The notes under the pieces are model-generated. The model searched no databases and was not told the DNA's origin. It saw only the letters and a program-made list of their open reading frames with translations. DNA of 64,000 nucleotides from Collybia mongolica (taxonomy: Eukaryota; Basidiomycota; Agaricomycetes; Agaricales; Clitocybaceae). Below, piece by piece: positions 48,112-60,163 of this stretch. The stretch spans positions 3,534,001 to 3,598,000 of the forward strand of contig JAAXNY010000005.1 in the NCBI GenBank assembly GCA_013420905.1. Direction: 5' to 3'. The position numbers and the translations under genes are program-made. The stretch's first letter is position 1; every line of letters starts with the position of its first letter.

Positions 48112-49276
48112 ATGGATGTCTCAAATATTCTTGCCTCACACGCGGCAAAATAGCAAGTCTAATAGTGTGTATTCATGGAGAAATACTGACATCCAATTAT
48201 CAGCCAATCAATAACGGTCGAGAAGGAAACGCCATTGGAGGTCGATGTCGGCTTCCTAACTGTAACAGATCTAAATCCTATAGATGAGGAAAGCTACAAG
48301 TAAGCGTTAGTTCAAGTTAGTCAATCGTTTTGATATACTGATCAAGGAAAAAGTGAAAACCTTGAGGAACACCTCCAATCGCTTGCACGGGACGGTGTTC
48401 AGTCGTTATTCTCTTCACTTTTCACTCTCCCCACGAAAACATCACCCGATGGTCCACTAGCGCAACTCCCTCCCCCCAAATACCAACTTCCCCGCGCTAA
48501 ACCTCTTCCAAAGCCCAAACCTCCCACCAAATGGGAGCAATTCGCCGCAGCGAAGGGTATACAGAAGAAAGTCCGCGACAAGAAGGTGTGGGATGAGGAA
48601 AAACAAGACTGGGTCAACAGGTGGGGTAGGGACGGAAAGAATAAACAAGTCGAGGATCAATGGATTACAGAAGTACCGCTTAATGCTGGTGCGGATCCTG
48701 CCTTCTATGCGTTTGAATTGATGTTCATGCGCAATGTAGATGCCGATTATGATCCAAGAAAAGTCGCCCGCGACGAGCGAAAGGAACGTGTGGCCAAAAA
48801 TGAAAAGCAACGTACACAAAATCTTGCACGGGCAAGCGCCAACAACCGCCAGGATAGGAAGCGAGACATTGAAAAGACGCTCGCGACTACTCGAATTAGC
48901 ACAGCTAGCATGGGCAAATTCGACAAAAAACTAGATGGCGAAAAGAAAGTGCGCGGAGTGAAGCGGAAGGTCTGTCATACTGGTTGTATTGATCCACAGC
49001 TCCTTTTCTTATTACCCTTTGTCCTCTGTTTAGTTTGACCCAACGGAAGCGCCTGTAGAAAATGAGAAGCAGGCATCTTTAGCCTTGCTCTCACGGCTAG
49101 ACAGCGATTCCAAGAAAATGCGGAAAGAACCGCAGCAAGAGGAAAGTGTTTTGAATGTACGAAAAGCTGTCCGGTTCGCCAGCAAGGGCAGAGGTGGACT
49201 TGCTCTTGGTCGAGATGTAGCTGGGGGTCGGTCGAGTCGTGGTGGTCGCAGTAGCCGGGGCAGGGGGAAGCGGTGA
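48112..49276 (+). CDS. rrs1: Ribosome biogenesis protein RRS1
   Basis: Exon 1 (48112-48152, MDVSNILASHAAKY) joins exon 2 (from 48204, QSITVEKETPLEVDVG) only through a GC-AG intron with donor GCAAGT at 48153. A second intron ends at the AAAAAG before TGAAAACC, restoring SYNENLEEHLQSLARDG. Then come LPPPKYQLPRAKPLPKPKPP, TKWEQFAAAKGIQKKVRDKK, WDEEKQDWVNRWGRDGKNKQ and DPRKVARDERKERVAKNEKQ, and, after a third intron, a basic RG-rich tail (GGRSSRGGRSSRGRGKR). RRS1 acts with Rpf2 and the 5S RNP in 60S assembly in the nucleolus. Divergent from TAF12, convergent with TFIIB. Confidence 0.92.
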
Positions 49277-49476
49277 CCTTTGCAGGTTTTGTACTCGTGC
49301 ATATGGGATAGTGAAAAGGGTGTTTGTTGGCTCAACAATATCTAATCCCTCTTGAAGTTAGTTGAAACCGACTTCAATTCAAATAAATGATATATACAAG
49401 TGATTGTGAACAGAGTGGTGTAACGAGATTAAGGATTCATAAGGTACTATAAGTGAGATGAGTCCTAATGCCCCCA

Positions 49477-50600
49477 TCATTTTGTGCTGTCGAATGGCAG
49501 CCGATCTAATTTGGCTTTGCCTTCGTCGATCCATTCCTGCTTTACTAACTTCTCCTTTTCCGAGTAGTACAAACGATATACCAGCTTTATAGTGCTCTCG
49601 CTTACTCCTGCGACTGCGCTAATATCTCTCACCGACTTCACCTTACCCAACAGATGGCAAGTAAAATATATCGCTCCACCAGCAATTGAAACAGGACTCC
49701 TTCCATCCGCAATCCCATGCTTCCGTGCTGCGACAATAATGTCCGAACATATTGATTGAACGTTCGCGGGAAGATCAAGATGATTGCAATAACGGATAAG
49801 AAGATTTTCTGGGCCAGTCGAAGGAGATGGCGCAGAGCTGTGGGCTGAGGCACCAGGTGAGAGGTTGAAAGCCTGCTCTAAGGCTTTGTAACATTGTCCG
49901 AGTACTTTCTTCGAGACATGTGTGAGGTTACAAATCTCGCGAAACGTTCTTGGGACATGCGCTTGTCGGCATGCAATAAATATGCAAGCAGCAATTACGG
50001 CGTCCAGAGGCTTTCCACGGAGCAGCTTCTCCTCGTCCGATCGCTTGTAAAGCTGTTTGGCAATGTCGCTGATAGTCTTGGGAAGGGAGAATTGGTCACA
50101 CCAGCTGGAGATGTCACGGAATGCGGTGAGAAGGTTACGCTCAGCGCGCGAGCTCTGCGAACGGGATGCGGCGCGTTGAAGTTCGCGCGCAATACCCGAA
50201 CCGCCGTCGCGGAAGCTGATCACTGTATCAAGCTGTTCCATGCCTTCCATCAGAGGGTCTGATGCAGCACCGACACGCGAAGGGTCGTCTCCTTCGTCGT
50301 TCGCGAATGTCTAGGATTGGGAGGGCATTCAAAGTCGGAGCAAGACATAATGCAAAGACATGAAGAAAAAAATGAAAGACTTACACGCCATTCACTTCTT
50401 GTGTCAACAATACGATCACCCAAAACCAGGCCACAATTCCCGCAAACGAGGTCTCCACTACCAAACTCTTCGACTATATTCGGGTTCGGGTCTCTGCACT
50501 CTGGACAGATGAGACGAACCGCGAGGTCGGGCCCAAAAGACGGCGCTTGAACAGCTTTTGTTTGTGGTGCCGCAAGGGGGAAAGGTTGAGCGTACGCCAT
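49477..50600 (-). CDS. Transcription initiation factor TFIIB
   Basis: Two exons, 50600-50385 and 50310-49477, 349 residues. The N-terminal zinc ribbon has LICPECRDPNPNIVEEFGSG and LVCGNCGLVLGDRIVDTRSE. The B-reader/linker follows (RTFANDEGDDPSRVG). Two cyclin folds follow: RNLLTAFRDISSWCDQFSLP with DAVIAACIFIACRQAHVPRT, then ENLLIRYCNHLDLPANVQSI with SPVSIAGGAIYFTCHLLGKV. It recruits Pol II to TBP-bound promoters. The length matches other fungal TFIIBs. The start MAYAQPFPLAAP precedes the ribbon by the usual distance. Confidence 0.95.
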
Positions 50601-51301
50601 GTGTCAAAGAATGGTTGAGGAGATGCCTCGAGCGGGAAAGGGTGAGTTGCTTGAAAGAACTTTCGGTCAACCAGTGACTAGTCTTTGTCTCTGAAAGGCT
50701 TAGGTGGGGTATGCAGAAGCTGGCGAATTCTGTAAAATCGCTGTGCAGTGATGACCATGATCAGTTTATTCGCTTAAGACCTACCGCTTGCTCAGAGCTG
50801 CTGCGAATCTCAATTCGCAACCGTGGATAGTAGCTGGATGGATTGAAAAGTTACCAGCAACGTCGACAAGGTTGTGGTTGGTGATCAAGGTAGTCCGGCA
50901 CCGCAAACGGAGGAACAATGACTGATGAGCTGACCAATGCTATACATGTGGCCCATAGCCTTGCAATTAATACAACCACAAATAAGCGCGCACACCTTAA
51001 ACCTTTCAAACTCCGATCCAAAGGCCAACCAACATGAGACCAACATTGCACGGAACCTTGAAAGCAACATCCGCCAGATGACATTGACACATCTTCTTGG
51101 TTCAACATAATTACCCTCCTAAATTTCATGCTGTGTCGCTTTTCCGAAGGGGCTGGGAATAAATGGACCATCAGCAATGTGGGTACGCCTGAACGAACGT
51201 CAAACTCCAGGCGAAAATTGAGAGAGACTATACAGTACACTTCTTACCTACATCATGTGGCAGGTTGACGAATTATTCCATGCAGGGAAGTCCCATCCCC
51301 A
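50601..51301. other. Intergenic, no gene seen
   Basis: 700 bp upstream of TFIIB. A reverse-strand open stretch of 129 codons (50851-51240) has no recognisable motif. Confidence 0.35.
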
Positions 51302-51304
51302 TCA

Positions 51305-52051
51305 CACTGCTGGTGTCCAGCCATTTATCTTGAGAAAATACTATATTCATAAAAATGTCTTATCATTTCCATCACATATTTCTGCTACAAGTATAATCAA
51401 TATTTCTGTTTGAAAAATACAAGATGAACTCACTGTCTATCTGATATGCTTTCTTACGAAATATTCGGAGTTCATCTGTGAAATTTCCTTTGAGATGTAG
51501 AGCAGAAAAATGCAGGGTCTTTCCTTTGTGTTTCCAACAAAAATGCTTTCCATCCTTGTTCTTGATAAAGGGGAAGTATTTCTTTAATTGTATTTCTCCT
51601 GGAAAATTTTGCACTCTACCTCAGAGATATACTCAAACACCCATGTTTCCAAAGGAATTATTTAACATTTTTCCATTTCTGGCAGTTTTACCTTGAGAAA
51701 CATGGGGGTTTGGATATATCTCCAAGATAAAGAGGCAGTTTTTCCCCAAGAAACATCTTTGGGAAATATTTTCTCTTTATCCTGCCAAAATAGCCAAAGA
51801 CGAATGCAAAGTGTTTTTCAATGAAACATATAGGAAATACCCCACATTTTTCTGCTCTGCTTCTCAAAGAAGAATTCACAGATGAACTCAAAATACCCCC
51901 AAAGGAAACATATCAGATAAATGGCAAGTTCATCACAGATTCTTTTGGTGAAAATATTCATTATTTTTCTACCAAATATACACAGTGTACTGATGAGACA
52001 TTTATCTGAACCACATATTTCCTCCAGATAAATGACTCAGTGCCAGCAGTG
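51305..52051. mobile_element. CACTA-like foldback element (747 bp)
   Basis: Ends are CACTGCTGG (51305) and its inverse CCAGCAGTG (ending 52051), flanked by TCA on both sides (51302-51304 and 52052-52054). The two halves are inverted copies of each other for about 340 bp (roughly 51305-51655 and 51693-52051), leaving a loop of about 40 bp. The halves encode mirror-image peptides on opposite strands (left LHFSALHLKGNFTDELRIF, right PHFSALLLKEEFTDELKIP), showing past alignment with many substitutions. CACTG ends plus a 3-bp duplication fit the CACTA/EnSpm (Plavaka-type) group. No transposase. Confidence 0.8.
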
Positions 52052-52054
52052 TCA

Positions 52055-53962
52055 ACTCTTTACAATCAACCCTTCGCCAAACCCGTATTAATTACAAAAA
52101 TTGCCTTAGCCCCAAGCGTGCGCATCACATCCCTTGATTGTGACCTAGTATGCACGGCCGCACCGTCAAGTCAAGTGGTAGGGTCCAGACAATATATCTT
52201 TTTCTTCAACATCACTACTCATCTCGGCTTCATTGGTGCTCATCTACATCAATCCCTCAATCACTCGTTTTGCACTTTGCCGCATGGCTCCACACCGTCG
52301 AAGCAAATTGCCATCTGACCTAATTTTATAGTACCAACGCCCTCCTTTCAGCCTATACGCGATCCCCATAACTCCAAACTCTTTAATCCTCGCCCCCATA
52401 GTCTTTTGACCAAGGTCATTCCTGCTCGAACTGAGCCGGTCATTTGGTGGGAGCTTGGCGAGGCATCACGACTTGTGGGGTGCCCCTCTCTTCGTTACCA
52501 TTCAACGCACCTGCAAGCAGATGGAGGAGATCCTGATACGTCTTTCTGAGTGCAGTTCCTCATTGACAACCCCATTCATCAATGATTGCCGCAAAAATTG
52601 GGGTCAAAGAAGGCGCAGAATTCATTTTTGAGAAGGATGCCCTTCGTTAATGGGCGCAGAGGTGAGATAGCATGCTAATGTCAGCGAAACAAGGGATCGA
52701 ACGCTTTGCAATCGGTGTGTTCAAGGCACTACTCAAAGAGCTGCGCAAGGCCCGCATCACGACGGTGATGAAATGGGGGCAACCCCGTGGCCCACTTTTC
52801 TTGGAGAGCTCCTGCCTCTTGGTGCAGCTACCTCTGTGGAATCTGTGTTCCGTAAGCATCGGATTCTTCAACAAAACTTCGTCTTCGCCGTGTATATTTC
52901 TGTTTATGCACAGCTGCCGTACTATGCTCCTTTAAAGCATAATATCGCTTCATGTATTCCCCACTTCATCGATGCTTGCAAAATTATTTTCGACAGTACT
53001 CTGGCCGTGTTTACTACTGATAATGCTGAAGCCGTAGAGCGCTCAAATCAAGAGCAGCCAAGGAATGCGTTTCGTGTCCAAACCAGTGGAATTAACTAGC
53101 TTCTTGAGGTTGTGGCCATAGAAAAGACTAACTGGCAAGCGTCTTTCTTCCTCAAGAAAAAAAAGCCATCCGACCAAGATGGTACAGGCCAATTGTTTCA
53201 TCCTATTTTAGCCGCGGGAGCTCGCACGTAAACCTGGCTTTTCCCTGTACTTGCCCTTCACATTTTTTCGCAACACCTGCGTCGACTGTTTCACATGCAT
53301 CTTCCGCCTCGCGCCGCAATTCCCGTGCAGGCGACAAAACACCCACTGCTCTGCAACTGGATGCAACAGCTCACTACAAAGTGCAGGCAAAGATTTTATG
53401 TAAACAGTGTAGCCGCTGTAATGTTGGACGCGAATGCTATATACAGGCGTGGCGATATGAGGCTTTCACCTACAAACGGGTGCGCTCAAGACTGACATAT
53501 TTGGTTGTCCGAGGTAACATTTGTGATGCCTTTGTTGGTTGTGATCCAAGCACGGCACACTCCGGTATCGGCCCCATCACAAACTGGCGTGCTGCAAAGA
53601 TGCCGAGTATCAATACGTGACAGACTGAAGTAAAGTGCTGGAAGATTTCGACGCCGTTCGACTATCTGAATGGACCCCTGGGTTTGAGTATGTCGCAATA
53701 ATCATGCAGTTTGGTGTCAACGAAAATAACAAGCGTACCCTAATCCTCACACTGTTACTTAAATCACCTCAAACAATAACCCTCTAAAGTTACCAAAGTC
53801 AAGGCCATGTTAATGGAACTACCTTCATGGGAGGAGGAAGATACTGTCCTTAAACTTCACGTCAGAAATACCCCATTTACTCTTTAGGCATTGCGTGCGA
53901 GAACCTCGTTAGTCGGAAATAAATAAATGAATTCGCACATAATCCCAATATACGAGGATAGG
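52055..53962. other. Decayed region, no gene assigned
   Basis: 1.9 kb of short overlapping open frames on both strands. Plus-strand stretches at 52640-53100 (for example LGAATSVESVFRKHRILQQN) and 53295-53620 read like fragments of a former coding region, but no domain is recognisable and stops are frequent. It lies directly to the right of the foldback element. Confidence 0.3.
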
Positions 53963-56446
53963 TTAGACATTCTGAGCACCACGCTTCTGGTATCCATCCT
54001 CTTCATCCTCGCTGTCTCCAACATCAAATATAGGTTCTGGCTCCTTCGCGCGTTCTTTGCCTTTGCGTTGTTTGAATACCTCCCGAACTTCGTCCTCATC
54101 TCTAAGATCACGACTTGTGTTTAGGGGAATACTCTCCTCTTCATTCTGGTTGATTGGGAGACGAAGTCGTCTTTTACGTATCCGGCACCAGATAAATGTT
54201 CCGATTGCTAGGAAGATCAAGAGCAGGACCAACGCCGATGACCCAGCGTTATAGTAGGCTGTGGAAGGAACACCACTTGTTAATTCTGTGTGGATATATC
54301 ATTAGTCAACTCAGATCGTACCTTCCCACATTGCCTTGTCTTGTTCAGGAGTTTTGCCTGGTACAAGTACAGTGGTCGGCTTCGCATCAGCTTGTTCAAT
54401 GAAGATTTGTTTCTTGATGGTTCCCAGATTGCTTGGAATTCTCGCGGAGCCGTCAAGGATGGCAGAAAAGTTGACACCCATAAAGCGGAGGATCATGTCG
54501 TGTGCAACATGTGGCATATCGTATGGGGCCATGTGTGAAGCGTTGAATATCTGTCACCCAAGTTTAAAGATAGCATTACGACGTATAGTGGTGTCAGTAC
54601 CTTTGCATATGTCAAATTTCTTGATGAAACCCAGGTGCCCGCGGGAGTGGCATTGACACTCCAAGATTGCGTTTGAACAGTCTGTACTATGCTGTGAGAA
54701 GAACCGCGGCTCAAATCCAACAGATAACTTACCCCAAGTCCCGTTCCCCCGTTCCACGACATCTCTTTAATCATGGACTCAAGTCCAAGGTAATTACAAA
54801 TTAGGTCCTGGTCACCTGCGAATATGAGGACAGGAATCTTTTCCAGAACCTTGGGCATGAGCGTTATTGAAGCGTTCTGAGCATCCTTGTGGAAAGCCGT
54901 ATGTATGCTACCTCGGCATTCAACCCAAGATCCAGAATGCGCATTTGCATGCAAGGCTGTAGCAACATCTTTACGCTAGTGATTTTCATTAGCATTGTTC
55001 ATAAATGGCTAGCTGAAATGGGAACATACCCCAAGATATGTAGTAACGGGCTTGATATCTGGAGGCCAGTTCATACCACATGCAGGCTTGGTATCATGGA
55101 GCCTAACGTCATATATATTGAGACACATGTCCGTTCCGTTGACTCTGTCGAGTGGCATTAACAAAGTAGACGTGCACGTGGAGGAAATAAATGTTTACTT
55201 TTTATTCTGGTTTTTTACGACATCAACCACGAGGCTTTCACATTTCGTGATAGATATGGGCTCGAAATTTTTGATTTTGTCCATCTCCGCAGCGCATTCC
55301 TCAGTGAGCTTTTTGGCGTCTTTCCATGCCTAGCAATCGATTAGCTGTCCACAATTCAAGCAATAAGGGATGCCACAAACTTCAGAATTTTCTTCTAGTA
55401 GCCCAACCTTTACAGCGTAGTTTATATACGCGGGGTATTGTCTCCGTGGGTCTATCCAGCCATTCCCAATAGCAGCACCACGGAGCGGGACTCGAAGATT
55501 AGAATTTAGCATAGCATCAGCTGATGGGCAGGAGTTCAGATTTACAGTATCCAGATGGGCTATGAGATCACTTACCGAAAGCTGGTATCCACTGTCCCGC
55601 AAAGCTTTCGCCACCCAAATATGTCTATTTAAGATGAGCGTCCAGAAAATATTGGAGTGAGGAAGTTCACATACATCTACGTTTTTGTACTCGGGAAAAA
55701 CCATATAGAAATTACGCAAAAACTCTATAAATTGGGCCGAGGCCTAGCAATACTTTAGCACGTATGGATTGCGATTAGGAAATACATACCTCGTCTAAAG
55801 AATGAACAAAGCGATCTGTGCTGGCATACGAAAATCCTGTGCCTGCGGGCTGATCAACTGGGTGTGTATTAGCAAAAGATATGGATAGGAGGATAAGACT
55901 TGACATACCATAAACCATGGTGGTATATTCCTCCCAGCCGCCTTCCATCGTTTTAAATCCTCCTTTCCCGTCCATCCTCCAGGGTCCCACTTCCATCATC
56001 AACCCATCGAAAGAAGAGCAGCCCGGACCGCCCTTCACCAGGATGATTAACACAGGGCTAACATTTCAGCCACCATAAGACCCTCACATTAAACCAGAAC
56101 ATAAGTCGCTGCCTATCCGCCGTCCGCCTATTCTTAATCATTACAAAGTAGAGATGCGAGGTAACATCTGTGCTCTCAGCCCGTGTAATGTTAGGATCTG
56201 CTGATAGGTGACCCGCGAAAATCTTCAGCGGATTGTCTGGATCCTGATGTATGTCTGGCAGTCGTGGAACATAGAATGATGCCGCGGATGGTACTGTGCC
56301 ATTCCCGAATAGCATCTTAGTTATTGTAGAAAATATGAAGATATGATAATACAAAACTCACCTTCCTGAGGGGCCGCAGTGGCAGGAGAAATGCAAAGTA
56401 AAGCCAATAGCCCGAGAAACACTCCGCGGTGACAAGACCTGAACAT
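53963..56446 (-). CDS. kex1: KEX1-type serine carboxypeptidase
   Basis: Signal peptide [20 protein letters not shown] (56446), then [35 protein letters not shown] joined to [20 protein letters not shown] (oxyanion loop), [13 protein letters not shown], and the nucleophile in [39 protein letters not shown] and [10 protein letters not shown] follow. The catalytic aspartate is in [16 protein letters not shown] and the histidine in [20 protein letters not shown] single membrane anchor ([20 protein letters not shown]) and an acidic cytosolic tail end at 53963. This is the Golgi-resident carboxypeptidase that trims Lys/Arg after Kex2 cleavage. About ten introns; the exon carrying GESFAG is short. 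Divergent (261 bp) from the ER-type membrane gene. Confidence 0.9.
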
Positions 56447-56707
56447 CGTTACTTGCCTCAAGGGCGCTGGGAGGGTCCCAGGCAAGCCACAGTGTAAGTA
56501 GTAGATTGCTAGGAGGTCTTTTAGAGGGTTGCCCGTGGACGGTGGATGTTGTTCGAGGGCCACGTGAAGGATAGTGATGCGGGCAATGCCAGCGGGACAA
56601 GGTTTCAAATCCGGCTGTGCCTTGCACGATCACAAATAATAATGTAGGCACACAATACAGCCGCGTAATTCCCAGTTTACTCGGTGAAATCCATCTTTTC
56701 AACGAAT

Positions 56708-57886
56708 ATGAAGCTATTGACCGCATCCTGGGGCGTCCTAGCCCTCGTTGCGTTCGTCAACGCGCAGTACTTCTCTGAAGGTTGGGCTCCAGGTCAGCCG
56801 ACGACTGAGGGAGCGCCCGAAGCTACGCCAACATTCGTGTCCCCTCAGAAACCAGTCCCAAGGTCACCACCTTCGCTATCCGAACTAGCTGGTCTCTTCA
56901 ATCTCAAAAACCTCCTCTCGACTGCACCGGCAGTATCCTTCTTCTCTCGCCTGGGTATCAATATCACCGAGAGACTGGAGGTTGCTGCTGAGGGGACCAA
57001 GATATGGGATGAGCGCGTGCCGCTGATCACGGACAACAACTATCGAGACTTGATTGTGAATGAGCCTCTCACAGAGCAAGAGGAGAAGGATAGGACATGG
57101 ATTATTATCATGTATGTCTCTTATGCACATTTCCCAGGACCTTCAGTCCTAAGCATAACCCCCAGATCTGTCAGTGCCGGAAAGCAGGATGGTATTTCTA
57201 AATATATGGACGATGTGTTCGACGCGGCATACAATGAGACACTGCTTGCTGGGGACTTGCGCAATGTACGTTGGGGACGCATAGACTACTTTAACGTTAC
57301 GGCGGTCACCACGAAATGGGCAATCTGGCAGTGCGTGTCTTCCTGAGATACAAGGAACCAACCACCCTTACCTTTATATCATATAGAGCTCCGTACCTCG
57401 TCATCTTGAAGGACCGAGGCCAAACACTCCGCTTTTACAGACCCCATCAGTTGAGACTGAGAGAGGGCGTGATGCGCGATTTCCTAGCAACAGAAGGCTG
57501 GGACACAACACCTCCCTGGAAAACTGCATACGCTCCTGGCGGCGATAGGTCCGTGACGTTTTGACCCATCACAACAACCAACTAACGCCCTTCGCAGGGA
57601 ATTCATCATGGATTTCCTCGCCGTTTGGATGACAAGAATATACAACATCTTTATCCTGATACCCCGCTGGCTTTTATTCGTTCTCTCTGGAAGCATTGCT
57701 TCTGTCTTTATTAACATTCTTCACAGGGGGTCCGCCCCGAAAGCACCACGTCAGATGCCAGTCAACCAACAAGCCACAACAGGTACCCCTACCGCGCAGG
57801 CTCCTGCCCCAGCAGAACAACCTAGTTCTGCTGTCGCATCCCCATCACAATCTGGGAAGCGTAAACGTGTTAAAGCGAAGAAATAA
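56708..57886 (+). CDS. Conserved ER-type membrane protein with thioredoxin-like region (function unknown)
   Basis: Four exons joined through introns at about 57112-57165, 57331-57390 and 57552-57598, giving about 340 residues. Signal peptide MKLLTASWGVLALVAFVNAQ, a proline-rich spacer, then ITERLEVAAEGTKIWDERVP, DRTWIIIISVSAGKQDGISK, NVRWGRIDYFNVTAVTTKWA and IWQAPYLVILKDRGQTLRFY, which follow a thioredoxin-like strand order but lack a CxxC. A membrane segment (WLLFVLSGSIASVFINILHR) and a basic cytosolic tail (SGKRKRVKAKK) follow. N-glycosylation sites (NITE, NETL, NVTA) lie on the putative lumenal side. I recall similar basidiomycete proteins but no defined role. Confidence 0.65.
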
Positions 57887-58119
57887 ACGGATTTCTTACC
57901 CTGAACAAGGAATCCTCTGATGCTGCGCTACCAAATTTTTGGGAAAGGTGATAAAACCCAGGCTGTGTCACGCAGTTGAGCGATGGCATATTGTTTGTAA
58001 AATACTATACTTTTTGTGTTGTGGACATAGGAATGCTGTACAATGCACCATCTGAAGATAGGACAAATAAGTCTAGATTGCATAGATAGCTAAACAATCT
58101 TCAAATACTCTAATCATAC

Positions 58120-59853
58120 CTACATCAACGCAAACGGCGCCTGGCGATCGGACAGCCTAGGGAAAGCGTTATTCGAAGCCAAAACAACCATCTGTTTCTC
58201 ATGACTGATATACCCCCTCATGAGCCCTTTGTATATCATGTTGGCTACAAGACATTCGGCTTCCTCCTGAGAAACATCAATTCCTGATATTATGAGAGAT
58301 GAGTGGAACATTGATATCGGAATACGAGTTCCCTTGTTTGAGGCGACCCAGCTGGTCCGAAGAGAAGTGTGATAAGAATATACGCCTTCCACTCCATGAC
58401 AGTAAAGCAACTCACACCCTTCGGAACAAACCCCTCAAACACAACTCCCTAGCCTTTTCGAGGGTTAGATAGAGGTTGAGTTCAACCAATCTTCTCTCCC
58501 AGTGTTCCAAGGCACGGTCATACGCAGCTACATCACCGACACGGATAGCAGATATAAATGGAGCAAAAAGTTCTTGAAGTAATGGAAATCGACGCATTAA
58601 TTCCGGAGATGGGAGATGGCCCTTTAGTATTCGAAGTGGAAGCAGGTAAATTAGGATGCGTCTGTTCAATACGCAATCAATAGATGTAAAGGTTTTTTTG
58701 CATCGTTGACATACTCTTGATTCCTGTGATGATCGATGTGGCAATGATAAAATGCGAGAGTTAGTTCTTGTTCAGCCTGAGACACATATTCACTTCAAGT
58801 TGAAAATGAGAAGAAAAGAGAACTCGACTAACTTTGCTATACTCCTCATTCAAGAAACTTAGCATTCCCAGGTAATACCGATATGTCACCTTGAGCCAGG
58901 TTAATCAAGTGAAAAAAGTTGTAGTACACTCTATTCGGTTCTGCGATACTTACCTGATGAGATCGTGGGTACGCCGATAGTGGAGGCATATCAGTATTCG
59001 CATCTAGCGCTCTGAGAACATTTTTGGAAAGAGATATCCGTTTCACCTGGAGCAAGCCAAAGACATAGCGTGGAGGAGTGATTCACACACAGAAAATAAA
59101 CACTTGCCCGAAAGTAACTCTTCAGAACGAGACCCACAACATAGTAAACTCCCCATTTTCGTGATTGATCGGGGGGGGACATCCTTGGGAAGAAACGATT
59201 AGTTGATAAATGCACGATGTATGATCCCATCCACCTATCAGTCATACAGTTTCCAAATGCCTTGACGATTATTCTCGCGGCTTCTTCCATGGATTCACTT
59301 TTCTGTCCATTGTATTTGGCATGGGTATCAGCCTAATGTAACGAGTGAGACTTGTTTACACGAAAAGAGCGGTGCTTTACGTCGAAAGCCAGATCCCTCA
59401 GATCACGGAGAATTGAGAATAATGCGGGCAATGTCCACCCTCGGTTTTCGGTGAAAAACCGATAGAAAAGCCTATCTCGGTATGCTCGGTGAGATCACCG
59501 TGAGCTATACACAACACTCACTCACGATACCAATTGTGATTGTTCTTTGAATGCCTCCCCAGGCCTGCGCTTCGCGATATGCGTACATGTCAAGACATAT
59601 TGGATTGCAATTTCATCCCATGGGCTTTGCATGCTACCTTCATATCGGCTGAGGCTTACGCGCTAGGCATCCAAGTTCAAATAAGAGGGTTTGATTAAGC
59701 TTAAATAACATGTACCGTTGGATTTCGAAACTCCTTCACGAGGTCCTTGCCATGAGGGCTTGTCGGGCGTAATAGGTATGCTAAATTGGGCCCATTCTCC
59801 GCCAAAAGTGCGTCGTTGAGTTGGGTCGTGAACGTCGGAAAGTCCATCGGCAT
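58120..59853 (-). CDS. CSN12/Thp1-like PCI-domain protein
   Basis: Start MPMDFPTFTTQLNDALLAEN at 59853, in a different frame from the longest open stretch there, leads to LAYLLRPTSPHGKDLVKEFR. Later exons give SPWDEIAIQYVLTCTYIAKR, SESMEEAARIIVKAFGNCMT, SRKWGVYYVVGLVLKSYFR, VKRISLSKNVLRALDANTDM, YRYYLGMLSFLNEEY, ILIYLLPLRILKGHLPSPEL, YDRALEHWERRLVELNLYLT, and the PCI winged helix (DVSQEEAECLVANMIYKGLM, RGYISHEKQMVVLASNNAFP) ending at 58120. CSN12/PCID2/Thp1 proteins work with Sem1 in TREX-2 mRNA export or with the COP9 signalosome. About eight introns. Confidence 0.85.
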
Positions 59854-60163
59854 CGTTGCAGATTTTATTCGTTACGATTCGTCCACTTTGTGAGGTGATA
59901 TTATAAGGCAATATCGCAAGGTTGAACTCTGAAATTGGCCGGACAAGCACAAGCATGACTATTTTCAACCACGTGATCTAAAGTCTAGACGCGTTTCACT
60001 TTTCAGAATGTTATGTAGTTGTGTCATTGACATCATACCCATTTCGATCACGCGTAAATCGCAACAGTCACGAAGGTGACCAATCGACCCCACCCCGAAT
60101 CTTTTATAACCCACTGCTTATAAACAAGAAGTCTCCCTTTTTCAAACCAACAGTTAGTACTAC

